From Candidatus Scybalocola faecavium (lineage in GTDB: Bacteria > Bacillota > Clostridia > Lachnospirales > Lachnospiraceae): a stretch of 64,000 nt of DNA. Positions 24,024-33,120 of this stretch are shown here, one piece after another. The stretch's first letter is position 1. Every line of letters begins with the position of its first letter. The notes below the pieces were generated by a model. It made no database searches, was not told the origin of the DNA, and worked only from the letters and a program-made list of their open reading frames with translations. The stretch covers positions 1 through 64,000 of the forward strand of contig DVFP01000009.1 of NCBI GenBank assembly GCA_018713145.1. Reading direction: 5' to 3'. The translations under genes were made by a program, and so were the position numbers.

Positions 24024-26660
24024 ATGACAAAGTATTATGCGCCCACGTCCAGTGAGGTTAGTCCATCAGAAAAGGCTCATATGGAAGCTGTAAGAAAATT
24101 TGCCCCGGAATGTATCGTTCTTTTGGAAAATGACGGAGCCCTTCCTTTAAAAGGAACAGGAAACATTGCTCTTTACGGAGCCGGGGTACGCCGCACCGTC
24201 AAAGGCGGGACAGGATCGGGAGATGTTAATTCCCGTACTGTCGTGAACATTGAACAGGGCTTTGAGGACGCAGGGTTTACAGTAACAACAAAGGCCTGGC
24301 TGGATGCTTATGACACAGAGGAATCTCAGGCTCAAAAGGATTATTTTACAAACCTGAAAAAAAGATCCCAGGAAGAAGGCTTAAGCGAATTTGCTCTTAT
24401 GCTGTCCTTCCCTTATGTGCAGCCTTCCGGCGCGCCCATCACAAATGAAATGATCGCAGACTCTCATACAGATACTGCCGTTTATGTTATTGCCCGAAAT
24501 TCCGGGGAAGGCGCGGACCGTATGATGGGCCGGGGCGATTATATGCTTACCCAGGATGAGCTTAACCATATCCGCACCCTGGCGGCTGCTTATAAAAAGT
24601 TTATCGTTCTCTTAAACGTAGGCGGCGTTGTGGACACTACCGAATTAAAGGCCATTGAAGGGGTCAATGCCGTGGTCCTTGTCAGCCAGTTGGGAAATAT
24701 CGGCGGTTATGCTGTCGCAGACGCTCTGCTGGGTAAAACCATGCCATCCGGAAAGCTGACTGCCACATGGGCCGCAGATTATAAAGACTATCCATCTTCG
24801 GAAGAGTTCAGCCATAACAATGGAGATACAGAAGAAGGCTGGTACACAGAAGGCATATATGTCGGCTACAGGTATTTTGATACCTTTAACGTTACTCCAA
24901 ATTACTGCTTCGGCTTTGGCCGCTCTTATACTGAATTTTCCATTGAAACACTTGGTGTTCAGGCGGATGCGAAAAAAATTTCCGTCAAAGTCAAAGTAAC
25001 CAACACCGGTGCTGATTATGCAGGAAAAGAAGTGGTTCAGGTTTACTACTCCGCTCCTGCAGGAAAGCTTGAAAAACCATATCAGGAATTGGCTGCTTTT
25101 GGAAAGACAGATCTTCTTGCCCCAGGCGAAAGCCAGATCATAGACATTTCCTTTAAGACTGCTGCTATGGCTTCTTACTGTGAAGAATGTGCTTCCTGGG
25201 TACTTGAACCAGGAAAATACTACATCCGCGTGGGGAACAGTTCCAGAAATACCCATATTGAGGCTGCTGTAGAAATTAAAAACACTCACGCAACAGAAGT
25301 GTTAAAGAATCTGTTTAAAGACAGTGAACCTTTAACCCAGCTTTCCGCCGCCGGACACCAGCCATTTACATATGAAGGAGAAGCAGCAGAGAAGGAAAGC
25401 GCCCCTGTCATTTATATTGAAGAAGATAAAATTTCCGTAAAGAAGGCGGTTTATCAGGAGGAACGCCAGGCTCTCGCTCCGGTGCAGACCGATAATAAGC
25501 TGACCATGGATGATGTGCTGGCCGGACGGGCCTCATTAGATGATCTTGTATCCCAGCTGACGGTGGAAGAAATGACCCAGCTTTGCATCGGAACTTCCCG
25601 CTCCGGAGGAAAACAAAGCATTATCGGCGCGGCCTCCGCTAATGTTCCCGGCGCTGCAGGGGACACCACACCCCTTATGCTTAATGACCGGAACATCCGC
25701 AGCCTGATTCTTGCTGACGGGCCTGCCGGACTTCGCCTTACCCCGGAATTTGTAACGACTGCCGATGGGACAATGCTGGATACAGGCATGGTTTTCGGAA
25801 ATATGAAAACCGAAGGCACCGATGCTATCCCTAAAGATGCGGTCCACTATTATCAATACTGTACGGCTATTCCTATCGGCACTGCCCTGGCTCAGTCCTG
25901 GAATATGGACCTGATACAAACTGCCGGAAGTATTGTTGGTGAAGAAATGGAGCAGTTCCATGTGCATCTGTGGCTAGCTCCGGCTATGAATATCCAGCGC
26001 AATCCATTATGCGGACGAAACTTTGAATATTATTCCGAGGATCCCCTTGTTGCCGGTATGTGTGCGGCTGCCGATACCCTTGGCGTTCAGTCTCATAAAG
26101 GCGTAGGCACCACGATCAAGCATTTTGCGGCAAACAGTCAGGAGGACGACCGGTATTTTACAAATGCCCACATCAGCGAACGGGCCATTCGTGAAATTTA
26201 CCTTAAAGGCTTTGAGATTGCTGTAAAGACATCCCAGCCCATGTCTATTATGTCCTCTTATAATCTTTTAAACGGCGTCCATACAGCCAACAACTATGAT
26301 CTGCTTACCGCTGTAGCCAGAGACGAATGGGGGTTTGAGGGACTGGTGATGACCGACTGGTTTACGACCCAGGATATTGTTTATTATCTCAGCCCCAGAA
26401 CCGACTACAAATATAAACCTTCATCTCCTGCCCTGTGCATCAAGGCCGGAAATGATCTGATCATGCCCGGCGGCGAAAGTGATGTTGAAGGTATCCTGGC
26501 CGCAGTTGATGCTCCCGAAGGTGACACTATCACCATTGCTGACCTTCAGGCATGCGCTAAAAATATTCTTCGGGTTCTCATGCGCTCTTCCTGCTATGAC
26601 GGAGCTAAGCCTTACGGGGAATATTTTAATCTTGACTGGGCAGTAAAGACAGAAAAATAA
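24024..26660 (+). CDS. Glycoside hydrolase family 3, domain-permuted
   Basis: The product has 878 residues. The alpha/beta sandwich domain comes first (about 1-290; ECIVLLENDGALPL, LNVGGVVDTTELKAIEGVNAVV). A fibronectin III-like domain follows (about 310-425; VTNTGADYAGKEVVQVYYSAP). The catalytic TIM barrel is last (about 490-870), with the nucleophile Asp778 in EGLVMTDWF and the substrate loops ILADGPAGLR, RNPLCGRNFEYYSEDP and KHFAANSQEDDR. In most GH3 enzymes the barrel is first; the swapped order is known from Ruminococcus albus and Butyrivibrio beta-glucosidases. No signal peptide is seen, so it should act in the cytosol on imported beta-glucosides or similar. AAGGAGG precedes ATG 24024. 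Confidence 0.88.
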   Translation: MTKYYAPTSSEVSPSEKAHMEAVRKFAPECIVLLENDGALPLKGTGNIALYGAGVRRTVKGGTGSGDVNSRTVVNIEQGFEDAGFTVTTKAWLDAYDTEESQAQKDYFTNLKKRSQEEGLSEFALMLSFPYVQPSGAPITNEMIADSHTDTAVYVIARNSGEGADRMMGRGDYMLTQDELNHIRTLAAAYKKFIVLLNVGGVVDTTELKAIEGVNAVVLVSQLGNIGGYAVADALLGKTMPSGKLTATWAADYKDYPSSEEFSHNNGDTEEGWYTEGIYVGYRYFDTFNVTPNYCFGFGRSYTEFSIETLGVQADAKKISVKVKVTNTGADYAGKEVVQVYYSAPAGKLEKPYQELAAFGKTDLLAPGESQIIDISFKTAAMASYCEECASWVLEPGKYYIRVGNSSRNTHIEAAVEIKNTHATEVLKNLFKDSEPLTQLSAAGHQPFTYEGEAAEKESAPVIYIEEDKISVKKAVYQEERQALAPVQTDNKLTMDDVLAGRASLDDLVSQLTVEEMTQLCIGTSRSGGKQSIIGAASANVPGAAGDTTPLMLNDRNIRSLILADGPAGLRLTPEFVTTADGTMLDTGMVFGNMKTEGTDAIPKDAVHYYQYCTAIPIGTALAQSWNMDLIQTAGSIVGEEMEQFHVHLWLAPAMNIQRNPLCGRNFEYYSEDPLVAGMCAAADTLGVQSHKGVGTTIKHFAANSQEDDRYFTNAHISERAIREIYLKGFEIAVKTSQPMSIMSSYNLLNGVHTANNYDLLTAVARDEWGFEGLVMTDWFTTQDIVYYLSPRTDYKYKPSSPALCIKAGNDLIMPGGESDVEGILAAVDAPEGDTITIADLQACAKNILRVLMRSSCYDGAKPYGEYFNLDWAVKTEK

Positions 26661-26666
26661 CAAAGA

Positions 26667-26697
26667 TTCAGGACGGCGCATTTTCCGCCGTCCTGAA
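26667..26697 (+). terminator. Hairpin after the GH3 gene
   Basis: Perfect 12-bp stem TTCAGGACGGCG with a 7-base loop, 6 bases after the GH3 stop. No T-run follows, so it may only reduce read-through into thiW or protect the mRNA end. Confidence 0.55.
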
Positions 26698-26732
26698 CGA
26701 TTACAGAAAATACATTTAGGAGACGATGGAAC

Positions 26733-27248
26733 ATGACAAAAGAAACAACGCAGACCCATACTGCTACAGCCACACAAAAGCTGGTCCTTTCAGCCCTTTT
26801 TATTGCCTTTGGCGTAGCCACCTCCACATTGCTCACCTTTCCCATCGGCGCATCCAAGTGCGCCCCGGTACAACATTTTATTAATGTGTGCGGCGCGGTC
26901 ATCCTTGGTCCGGGATATGCAGTCATCAACGCCTTTTTAATCTCACTGATCCGCTTTTTCCTTGGGACCGGCAGCCTTCTGGCTTTCCCGGGAAGCATGA
27001 TCGGTGCAGCCCTGGCGGGAATTCTTTATATGCTCTTTAAAAAAGACCTGGCCGCTTTCGTTGGAGAGGTTTTTGGCACAAGCGTTCTGGGAGGCATTTG
27101 TGCCTACTTTGTGGCAAAGTTGTTTTTAAGCAGCGACTCTGCCGCTGTATTTGGTTATGTCCTGCCCTTTTTTATCAGCACGATTGTAGGAAGTATTATT
27201 GCCTATGTGGTCATTAAGCAGCTTCGGCTTTTAAAAGTATTAAAATAA
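26733..27248 (+). CDS. thiW: ECF transporter S component ThiW (thiazole precursor uptake)
   Basis: The product has 171 residues with about five or six membrane helices. The block GASKCAPVQHFINVCGAVILGPG and the following FFLGTGSLLAFPGSMIGA match ThiW, the substrate-binding subunit of an energy-coupling-factor transporter thought to import the thiazole part of thiamine. AGGAGACGATGGAAC precedes the ATG. thiM, which phosphorylates hydroxyethylthiazole, follows 80 bases later, which supports the substrate. The shared energising subunits (EcfA, EcfA', EcfT) are not in this window. No TPP riboswitch was seen upstream. Confidence 0.88.
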   Translation: MTKETTQTHTATATQKLVLSALFIAFGVATSTLLTFPIGASKCAPVQHFINVCGAVILGPGYAVINAFLISLIRFFLGTGSLLAFPGSMIGAALAGILYMLFKKDLAAFVGEVFGTSVLGGICAYFVAKLFLSSDSAAVFGYVLPFFISTIVGSIIAYVVIKQLRLLKVLK

Positions 27249-27312
27249 TGGCACCAGAGTCAAACCGGCATGTTTTTCACATTTTTATGAAAAACATGCC
27301 GGTTTGATGCCA
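27249..27312. repeat. Palindromic element between thiW and thiM
   Basis: A perfect stem of about 20 bp (arms around AAACCGGCATGTTTTTCA) with a short loop, bounded by TGGCA and TGCCA ends. It fills the intergenic gap. The ends and the GTCAAA block resemble those of the larger element at 7111-7302. Confidence 0.6.
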
Positions 27313-27328
27313 CGGGAAAGGATATGCT

Positions 27329-28147
27329 ATGGAAAAATTTCAGCTTTCATTTTCAGAAGAAGAAAAAGAATTTTCAGAAAAAATAAAACAGTTCCGGAAG
27401 CGCATCTTTGAAAAAAAGCCGGTAATCCACCATATTACAAATTTTGTAACCATGTACCAATGCGCCCGGATTACGGCATTTTTAGGCGCAGCTCCTATTA
27501 TGGCCTTTTCTGAAGAGGAAACGGCTCAGGTTACGGCAAAATCCGATGCCCTGGTCATCAACACCGGAACACTGAACAACGAAGTGATCCGCTCTATTCC
27601 CAAATCCCTGGAATATGCCAATAAACATCATATTCCTGTGGTACTGGATCCGGTAGGCGCCCGCCTGTCCCAATACCGCTTTGACTTTATCCACAGCCTT
27701 TTAGACCACTTTCACTTTGATGTGATCCGGTGTAATGGCGCGGAACTTTTGGGACTTCACGGACAGGCCATTTACAGCAAGGGCATTGACGGAGCTGTCT
27801 CGGATCTAAACATCCCCCAGGCAGCCTCAGACCTGGCAAAAAAATATCATTGTACCATCGCCTGTACCGGTCCGGAGGATCATATTAGTGACGGGACGCG
27901 CAGTGTTGCCTTAAACCGGGGATGCGCCCAGCTTCCCAGGCTGGTAGGGACAGGATGTATGGTCAATTCCCTGATCGCATCCTATCTTCCGGCAGCAGAC
28001 ACCGCCTTTGATGGTGCGGCTGCCGGAATTTTGACCATGTGTCTGGCCGGTGAAAAAGCTGCGGCACAGCTTTCTCATCCGGATCAGCTTGGCACCTTTG
28101 AAACCCGTCTTATGGACGAGATCAGCCGGCTGTACATAAACGGATAA
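27329..28147 (+). CDS. thiM: Hydroxyethylthiazole kinase
   Basis: The product has 272 residues. Family motifs are PVIHHITNFVTMYQCARITAF (substrate pocket near residue 32), VINTGTLN, PVVLDPVGA near 110, VIRCNGAELLGL, and the catalytic GTGCMVNSLIASYL near 210, where the Cys is the usual ThiM residue. It phosphorylates 4-methyl-5-hydroxyethylthiazole in thiamine salvage. The upstream thiW gene should supply the substrate. GGAAAGG precedes ATG 27329. Other thi genes are absent here, so this is a salvage module, not a full pathway. Confidence 0.93.
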   Translation: MEKFQLSFSEEEKEFSEKIKQFRKRIFEKKPVIHHITNFVTMYQCARITAFLGAAPIMAFSEEETAQVTAKSDALVINTGTLNNEVIRSIPKSLEYANKHHIPVVLDPVGARLSQYRFDFIHSLLDHFHFDVIRCNGAELLGLHGQAIYSKGIDGAVSDLNIPQAASDLAKKYHCTIACTGPEDHISDGTRSVALNRGCAQLPRLVGTGCMVNSLIASYLPAADTAFDGAAAGILTMCLAGEKAAAQLSHPDQLGTFETRLMDEISRLYING

Positions 28148-28153
28148 AACTTC

Positions 28154-28199
28154 AGGGGCATAGATCTTGGGCGGGCTGCTTTCCAAGATCCATGCCCCT
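28154..28199. terminator. Bidirectional terminator between thiM and kdgK
   Basis: Stem AGGGGCATAGATCTTGG paired with its near-perfect complement, 12-base loop, between two convergent genes. A short T-run follows on the minus strand. Confidence 0.65.
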
Positions 28200-28244
28200 G
28201 TCATTTAAGTCCCTATATCCATTCCTGTCCTATATCCCGGCTGC

Positions 28245-29273
28245 CTATCGTATCACTCTTCCTGCTCCGTCACTGTCCATCAGCGCTTTTACCTCGGAAA
28301 CAGAAATGATATTTAAATCACCCGGAATCGTATGCTTTATGGCCGCAGCTGCCAAGGCAAATTCCAGGGCCTCTGAAGGCGCCATTTTTTCCAGTATTCC
28401 GTGAAGGAATCCGGCAGCAAAAGCATCTCCGCCTCCAACCCGGTCTACAATGTGGAGCATATATTTTCTGCCAATGTAAAAGCCGTCTTTCCAGCACACT
28501 TCTCCGCTCCATCCATTGTCCGACGCGCTGACGCTCTCCCGCAAAGATGATACTAAATATGTAAACCCATAGGCACTTCTCATGCTTTCCATATTTTCCC
28601 GGGACACACATGGCTCAAAAGGTCCTGACAGAAGGTTTTCTCCTTCCTTCGACCATCCCAGGCATTTTGCTCCGTCCAGGGCATTTCCAAAACAAATATC
28701 CGCATAGGAAGCAAGTTCTGCCATCACCTGCTGCTTATCCTCCACATGATCCTCCCACAAGCGCTTCCGGTAATTCAGATCTAAGGACACCGTCACACCA
28801 TGAGCCTTTGCCGCTTTCACCGCATCCAGGCTTAAACGGGCGCAGGAGGGGCTTAACACCGGAGTGATCCCGGAAATATGGAACAGATCCACATCCTTAA
28901 AGATCACATCAAAGTCCAGCTCATCTGCTTCCATTTTTGAAAAAGCAGAATATTTCCGGTCATAAACGACACTGGAAGGACGCACGGATGCTCCGTTTTC
29001 CAGAAAATAAATACCAAGACGTTCTCCGCCGCGAACCACATGGGAACAGTCTGCATTATATTTTTTTAAAACACCTAAGGCCGCGTCCCCCAGGGCATTA
29101 TCCGGCACCTTGGAAACAAAGGAAACCTTATGTCCAAGCTGGGCCAGGGACACGGCTACATTAGCCTCTGCCCCGCCGTAATTAACATCCATCGACTGTG
29201 CCTGGAAAATACGGCTTTGTCCCGGCGGCGACAGGCGGAGCATGATCTCACCTAAAGTTACTACGCTTCCCAT
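28245..29273 (-). CDS. kdgK: 2-dehydro-3-deoxygluconokinase (PfkB family)
   Basis: The product has 342 residues. The start SVVTLGEIMLRLSPPG and NYGGAEANVAVSLAQLGH are typical of KDG kinases, and the PfkB signature with the catalytic Asp is VDRVGGGDAFAAGFLHG near residue 280. It phosphorylates 2-keto-3-deoxygluconate to KDPG, the step before Eda. It is the last gene of the uxuA-uxuB-uxaC-eda-kdgK operon and starts 3 bases after the eda stop. The pathway context makes the substrate assignment strong. Confidence 0.93.
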   Translation of the reverse strand: MGSVVTLGEIMLRLSPPGQSRIFQAQSMDVNYGGAEANVAVSLAQLGHKVSFVSKVPDNALGDAALGVLKKYNADCSHVVRGGERLGIYFLENGASVRPSSVVYDRKYSAFSKMEADELDFDVIFKDVDLFHISGITPVLSPSCARLSLDAVKAAKAHGVTVSLDLNYRKRLWEDHVEDKQQVMAELASYADICFGNALDGAKCLGWSKEGENLLSGPFEPCVSRENMESMRSAYGFTYLVSSLRESVSASDNGWSGEVCWKDGFYIGRKYMLHIVDRVGGGDAFAAGFLHGILEKMAPSEALEFALAAAAIKHTIPGDLNIISVSEVKALMDSDGAGRVIR

Positions 29274-29276
29274 ACT

Positions 29277-29927
29277 TTAGTCCTCCTTTGTATCACGGAT
29301 AGAACGAACCAGTGTATCGGCTTCCTTTGCCAAGGCGCGGATCCGGTCAAAATCTCCTGCATCGATCAGCTTTTTAGGTGCGATCCAGCTTCCTCCGCAG
29401 GCTAAGATCCGGTCATATTTTAAATAATCGGTTACATTTTCCGGATTCAGTCCCCCGGTAGGCATAAACTTAAGATTTGTATAGGGGGCAGCTACTGCCT
29501 TAATAAAGGCCAGACCGCCCATAGGCTGTGCCGGGAAAAACTTTACCACATCCAGGCCAAGCTCCATGGCCAGTTCCATTTCCGAAGGGGTAGCTGTCCC
29601 GGGAATCACCGGAATGTGCTGTTCCACACAGTAGCGGACCACTTTGGGATTTAATCCCGGACTTACGATAAACCTTGCTCCGGCTTCGACAGCCGCCTGC
29701 ACCTGATCGATTTTAAGCACAGTCCCGGCGCCTATAAGCATGTCCGGGCAGGCCGCAGACATTTCCCGGATCACCTCTAATGCGCCGTCACATCTTAAGG
29801 TGATCTCAGCACAGGCCAGGCCTCCGTCGCATAATGCCTGCCCCAGCTTCCCGGCCTTTTTTTCATCATCTGCAGTGACTACCGGCACGATGCCAAAAGT
29901 ACCTAATTTTTCAATGACTTTATCCAT
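29277..29927 (-). CDS. eda: KDPG/KHG aldolase
   Basis: The product has 216 residues. The catalytic Glu lies in CAEITLRC near residue 41, and the Schiff-base Lys in DVVKFFPAQ near residue 129. GAGTVLK, FIVSPGLNP and FMPTGGLNPENV are further family blocks. It cleaves KDPG into pyruvate and glyceraldehyde 3-phosphate, the last step of the glucuronate pathway. AGGAGGAAG precedes the start at 29927. It sits between uxaC and kdgK in the operon. Confidence 0.95.
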   Translation of the reverse strand: MDKVIEKLGTFGIVPVVTADDEKKAGKLGQALCDGGLACAEITLRCDGALEVIREMSAACPDMLIGAGTVLKIDQVQAAVEAGARFIVSPGLNPKVVRYCVEQHIPVIPGTATPSEMELAMELGLDVVKFFPAQPMGGLAFIKAVAAPYTNLKFMPTGGLNPENVTDYLKYDRILACGGSWIAPKKLIDAGDFDRIRALAKEADTLVRSIRDTKED

Positions 29928-30007
29928 AAAACTTCCTCCTGCCGCTTTTTTTGAAAAAGCCTCAGCTTTTCCAGGTCATACTTCCGCTTGATCCGGGGGC
30001 CGTAAAC

Positions 30008-31417
30008 TCAGCCCGGATTTGCGGCTAAAAATGCTCTGCAGTTATAATAGCATATATTCTCTGTCATTTCTCCTAAAAATTCCATATCTTTAGGATATTC
30101 TCCCAAATCCACAAGATTCCCGGTAAAATCACATAAAATACGGCGGAAATATTCATGTCTTGGGAAGGATAAAAAACTGCGGGAATCGGTAAGCATCCCA
30201 ATAAACACAGGAAGCAGTCCGTTGCTGGACAAAGCTTTTAGCTGACGCAGCATCCCTTCCTTATGATCGCCAAACCACCATGCACTTCCAAGCTGGATCT
30301 TTCCCCGGATTCCTTTATCATTTCCCTGGAAATTTCCTGCCATCGCAGCCAGCATGTCCATATCCTGGGGATTTAAGCCATAAAATACTGTTTTGGGGAG
30401 CTCATTTGTGCGGTCCATGACATCCAGCAAAGCTGCCAGAGAGGCAGCGTAAGAAAAATCTCCCATACTGTCAAAGCCCCCATCTGCCCCAAGGCAGGCA
30501 AACATCCGGGAGGATGTATTTCTTAATGCTCCAATGTGGAGCTGCATCACTAAATCTCTTTTATAATATTCCCGGCCAAGGACTGTGAGCAAAAAGCCCC
30601 GGTACATCGCCCCTTCCGTAGAACTTACCGCCTGTCCCCCAAGCCGCTTTTGATAAATCGCGTCTGCCTGTGCTTTTGTGGCCGGCACATAAAAATCCGT
30701 GTCCAGAGAATGGTCAGACACCCGGCATCCCGCTTCTGCAAAATAATCCAGACGTTTGACCAGTGCCTTTAAAAATCCGTCCAAATCCGAAACATTTTCA
30801 TTGGTTTTTTCAGATAATAAATGGGCATAATCGCAAAAATCTTCAGCCTCGATCGTCAGAGCCCGTCCCGGCCGAAAGGAAGGCAGCACATCAATATCGA
30901 ATCCATCCTCCTTCAGCTTTTTGTGCCAGATCAGGTCATCCGCCGGATCATCGGTAGTACAGAGCATTTTTACATGCTGCATCCTAAGAAGATTTCTTAC
31001 AGAAAATTCCCGGCTGCGCAGCTTTTCATTGCAGGCGTCCCAAATATAGGCGGCATTTTTCTTATTTAACACTTTATCTACGTTAAAGTAACGCTTTAAC
31101 TCCAAATGGGTCCAGTGGTACAATGGATTTCCAATACAGTTTTCCACGGTCTGAGCCCATGCCTGGAATTTTTCAATATCATCCCCCCGGCCTGAGATCA
31201 GCTTTTCAGGAAAACCCATGGCCCGCATGGCCCGCCATTTATAATGATCCCCCTCCAGCCATACCTGGGCAATATTATCATAACATGGATCTTCATAAAT
31301 CCTTCTCGGGTCCAGATGGTTATGATAATCAATAATCGGCATATTTTCGCCGTGTTCATGATACAGCACCTTTGCTGTTTCCCCGTGGAGCATAAAATCT
31401 TCAGTAATAAAAGCCAT
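30008..31417 (-). CDS. uxaC: Glucuronate isomerase
   Basis: The product has 469 residues, the family length. The metal site is in IIDYHNHLDP near residue 28, and other blocks are WLEGDHYKWRAMRAMG and LCTTDDPADDL. It isomerises glucuronate to fructuronate (or galacturonate to tagaturonate). ATG 31417 follows AAAGGAGGG; the longer frame upstream overlaps uxuB and has no ribosome binding site. The gene begins 5 bases after the uxuB stop. With uidA nearby, glucuronate from glucuronides is the likely substrate. Confidence 0.95.
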   Translation of the reverse strand: MAFITEDFMLHGETAKVLYHEHGENMPIIDYHNHLDPRRIYEDPCYDNIAQVWLEGDHYKWRAMRAMGFPEKLISGRGDDIEKFQAWAQTVENCIGNPLYHWTHLELKRYFNVDKVLNKKNAAYIWDACNEKLRSREFSVRNLLRMQHVKMLCTTDDPADDLIWHKKLKEDGFDIDVLPSFRPGRALTIEAEDFCDYAHLLSEKTNENVSDLDGFLKALVKRLDYFAEAGCRVSDHSLDTDFYVPATKAQADAIYQKRLGGQAVSSTEGAMYRGFLLTVLGREYYKRDLVMQLHIGALRNTSSRMFACLGADGGFDSMGDFSYAASLAALLDVMDRTNELPKTVFYGLNPQDMDMLAAMAGNFQGNDKGIRGKIQLGSAWWFGDHKEGMLRQLKALSSNGLLPVFIGMLTDSRSFLSFPRHEYFRRILCDFTGNLVDLGEYPKDMEFLGEMTENICYYNCRAFLAANPG

Positions 31418-31422
31418 GATCC

Positions 31423-33048
31423 TTAACCCTCCTTTGTCAGCGCCAAAACTTCCTTTAACGTGCGCCGCACTGCCCCCGGGCCCTGATCCATAGCGCAAAA
31501 GTCCTGACACACAAGACGGGCCAGATCGGCCTGAAACAGATCCACACCAAAAATTTCCCCATTTTTAAGTACAGGACTTAGTTTTTCCATAACAACCTTG
31601 ACCGGCTGTCCCTCCAGACCGCGGACATAAGAAGAAACGTCCTCTGCCATTGGGTCCGGACTTAACGCCATGGCATTTCCTTTATCATCAATACCGGTAA
31701 GATACCGCAGCCATCCGGCTAACACTAAAGGAATTAAACGCAGGGAATGAACATCCAGCGCCGGGGCTTCCATATATGCCCGGATCGTCCCGCCAAAACG
31801 GATGGCCAGCTTTTGGGATGTATCTGTGGCAATGCGCTGGGGAGTATCCGGCATAAACGGGTTAGGCAGGCGCACATCCACCACGGTATCCAGAAAATCC
31901 ACCGGCTTAAGGATGCCCGGATCTGCTGCCGCGGGAAGGCCCTCTTTGTAGCCGATCCCCCGGACAAGGGCGTTTAACTGCTCATCCTTCATTTCATCGC
32001 AGATCTTTTCATAGCCAAGGAGACAGCCGAAAATAGCCAGGGCTGTGTGAAGGGGATTCAGGCAGGTACACACTTTCATCCGCTCGGTCAGCTCCACCGT
32101 AGCCCGGTCCGTAAAGATGATCCCCGCTTTTTCCAAAGGCGGCCGCCCTGCGGGAAATGCATCCTCAACAACAAGATACTGGCTTTCCTCCGCATTAACA
32201 TATGGCGCCACATAAGTATGCTTTTTTGTCACCACGGGAGCCATATCTTCAAGACCATCCGCTTCCAGGATTTTTTCCACCGCATGACTTGGCCGTGGAG
32301 TGATCTTATCGATCATGGTCCATGGGAAAGTTACCTTGCCGCTGGCACACACATAATGATAAAATCCTTCATCTGCCAGGCCATTTTCCTCCCATCCCTT
32401 AGCGAAAACTTTCATTGCCTGTTCAAGGCGTTCTCCGTTATGGGAACAGTTGTCCATGCTCACCATAGCCAAAGGATAGGCTCCGGCTTTAAAACGGGTA
32501 TATAAAAGAGCTGCCACCTTGCCCAAATAACTTTCAGAGCTTTCCGGTCCCGCCTTAAGGTCCGACGCCACCTCCGGCAGCAATGTATTTTCCCGGGAAA
32601 GACTGTAGCCTTTTTCCGTAATGGTAAAAGAAGCCATCTGGAGGGATGGATTTGTAAAAATGTCCTCTAACTGGCGGAATTCCCCGGTCTTTTTTCTGTT
32701 CAGACATAAGGACTGGGTAATGCTCCCTGTAACACTTTTTTTCACAGATCCATCCCCGCAAAGAGTCACGGCAATACTGTAATCATCACACGGGCGGTTG
32801 ATCCTTTCAATGATCTCATCATCAAAGCCCTCCGCACCAATGATTCCCTGACACATACACCCCTGGTTTAAAAGCGTTTGGGCAGCCTCCCCCATAAAGG
32901 CCCGAAAAATATTTCCCACGCCAAAATGGATCCACACCGGATGCTTCCTTGTTTCCTGAGCCACAGCTTCCCGGTCATACTCCGGAAGCTGATACCCTCT
33001 GTCCAGCCACCACTGACGGTTTTTTAAACATTCTTTATTTAACCTCAT
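31423..33048 (-). CDS. uxuB: Fructuronate reductase (mannonate oxidoreductase)
   Basis: The product has 541 residues of the polyol-specific long-chain dehydrogenase family. The NAD-binding motif is VWIHFGVGNIFRAFMG near residue 38, and VSMDNCSHNGE, PWTMIDKITPRP and NPLHTALAIFG are typical family blocks, with the catalytic Lys in the PWTMIDKITP segment. It reduces fructuronate to mannonate with NADH. ATG 33048 follows GGGAGGC. It lies between uxuA and uxaC; tagaturonate or mannitol activity is possible but less likely, given UxuA next door. Confidence 0.9.
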   Translation of the reverse strand: MRLNKECLKNRQWWLDRGYQLPEYDREAVAQETRKHPVWIHFGVGNIFRAFMGEAAQTLLNQGCMCQGIIGAEGFDDEIIERINRPCDDYSIAVTLCGDGSVKKSVTGSITQSLCLNRKKTGEFRQLEDIFTNPSLQMASFTITEKGYSLSRENTLLPEVASDLKAGPESSESYLGKVAALLYTRFKAGAYPLAMVSMDNCSHNGERLEQAMKVFAKGWEENGLADEGFYHYVCASGKVTFPWTMIDKITPRPSHAVEKILEADGLEDMAPVVTKKHTYVAPYVNAEESQYLVVEDAFPAGRPPLEKAGIIFTDRATVELTERMKVCTCLNPLHTALAIFGCLLGYEKICDEMKDEQLNALVRGIGYKEGLPAAADPGILKPVDFLDTVVDVRLPNPFMPDTPQRIATDTSQKLAIRFGGTIRAYMEAPALDVHSLRLIPLVLAGWLRYLTGIDDKGNAMALSPDPMAEDVSSYVRGLEGQPVKVVMEKLSPVLKNGEIFGVDLFQADLARLVCQDFCAMDQGPGAVRRTLKEVLALTKEG

Positions 33049-33120
33049 AGTCTTGCCTCCCTTATCTATCATTTGCCTGCGCTGCATTTTACTGTTTTCA
33101 CTGTTTTCCCATGGCTTCTC

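Noticed and set aside
26661..26732. TPP riboswitch before thiW
   Set aside because: The gap holds only a 12-bp hairpin after the GH3 gene, and it is too short for a TPP aptamer.
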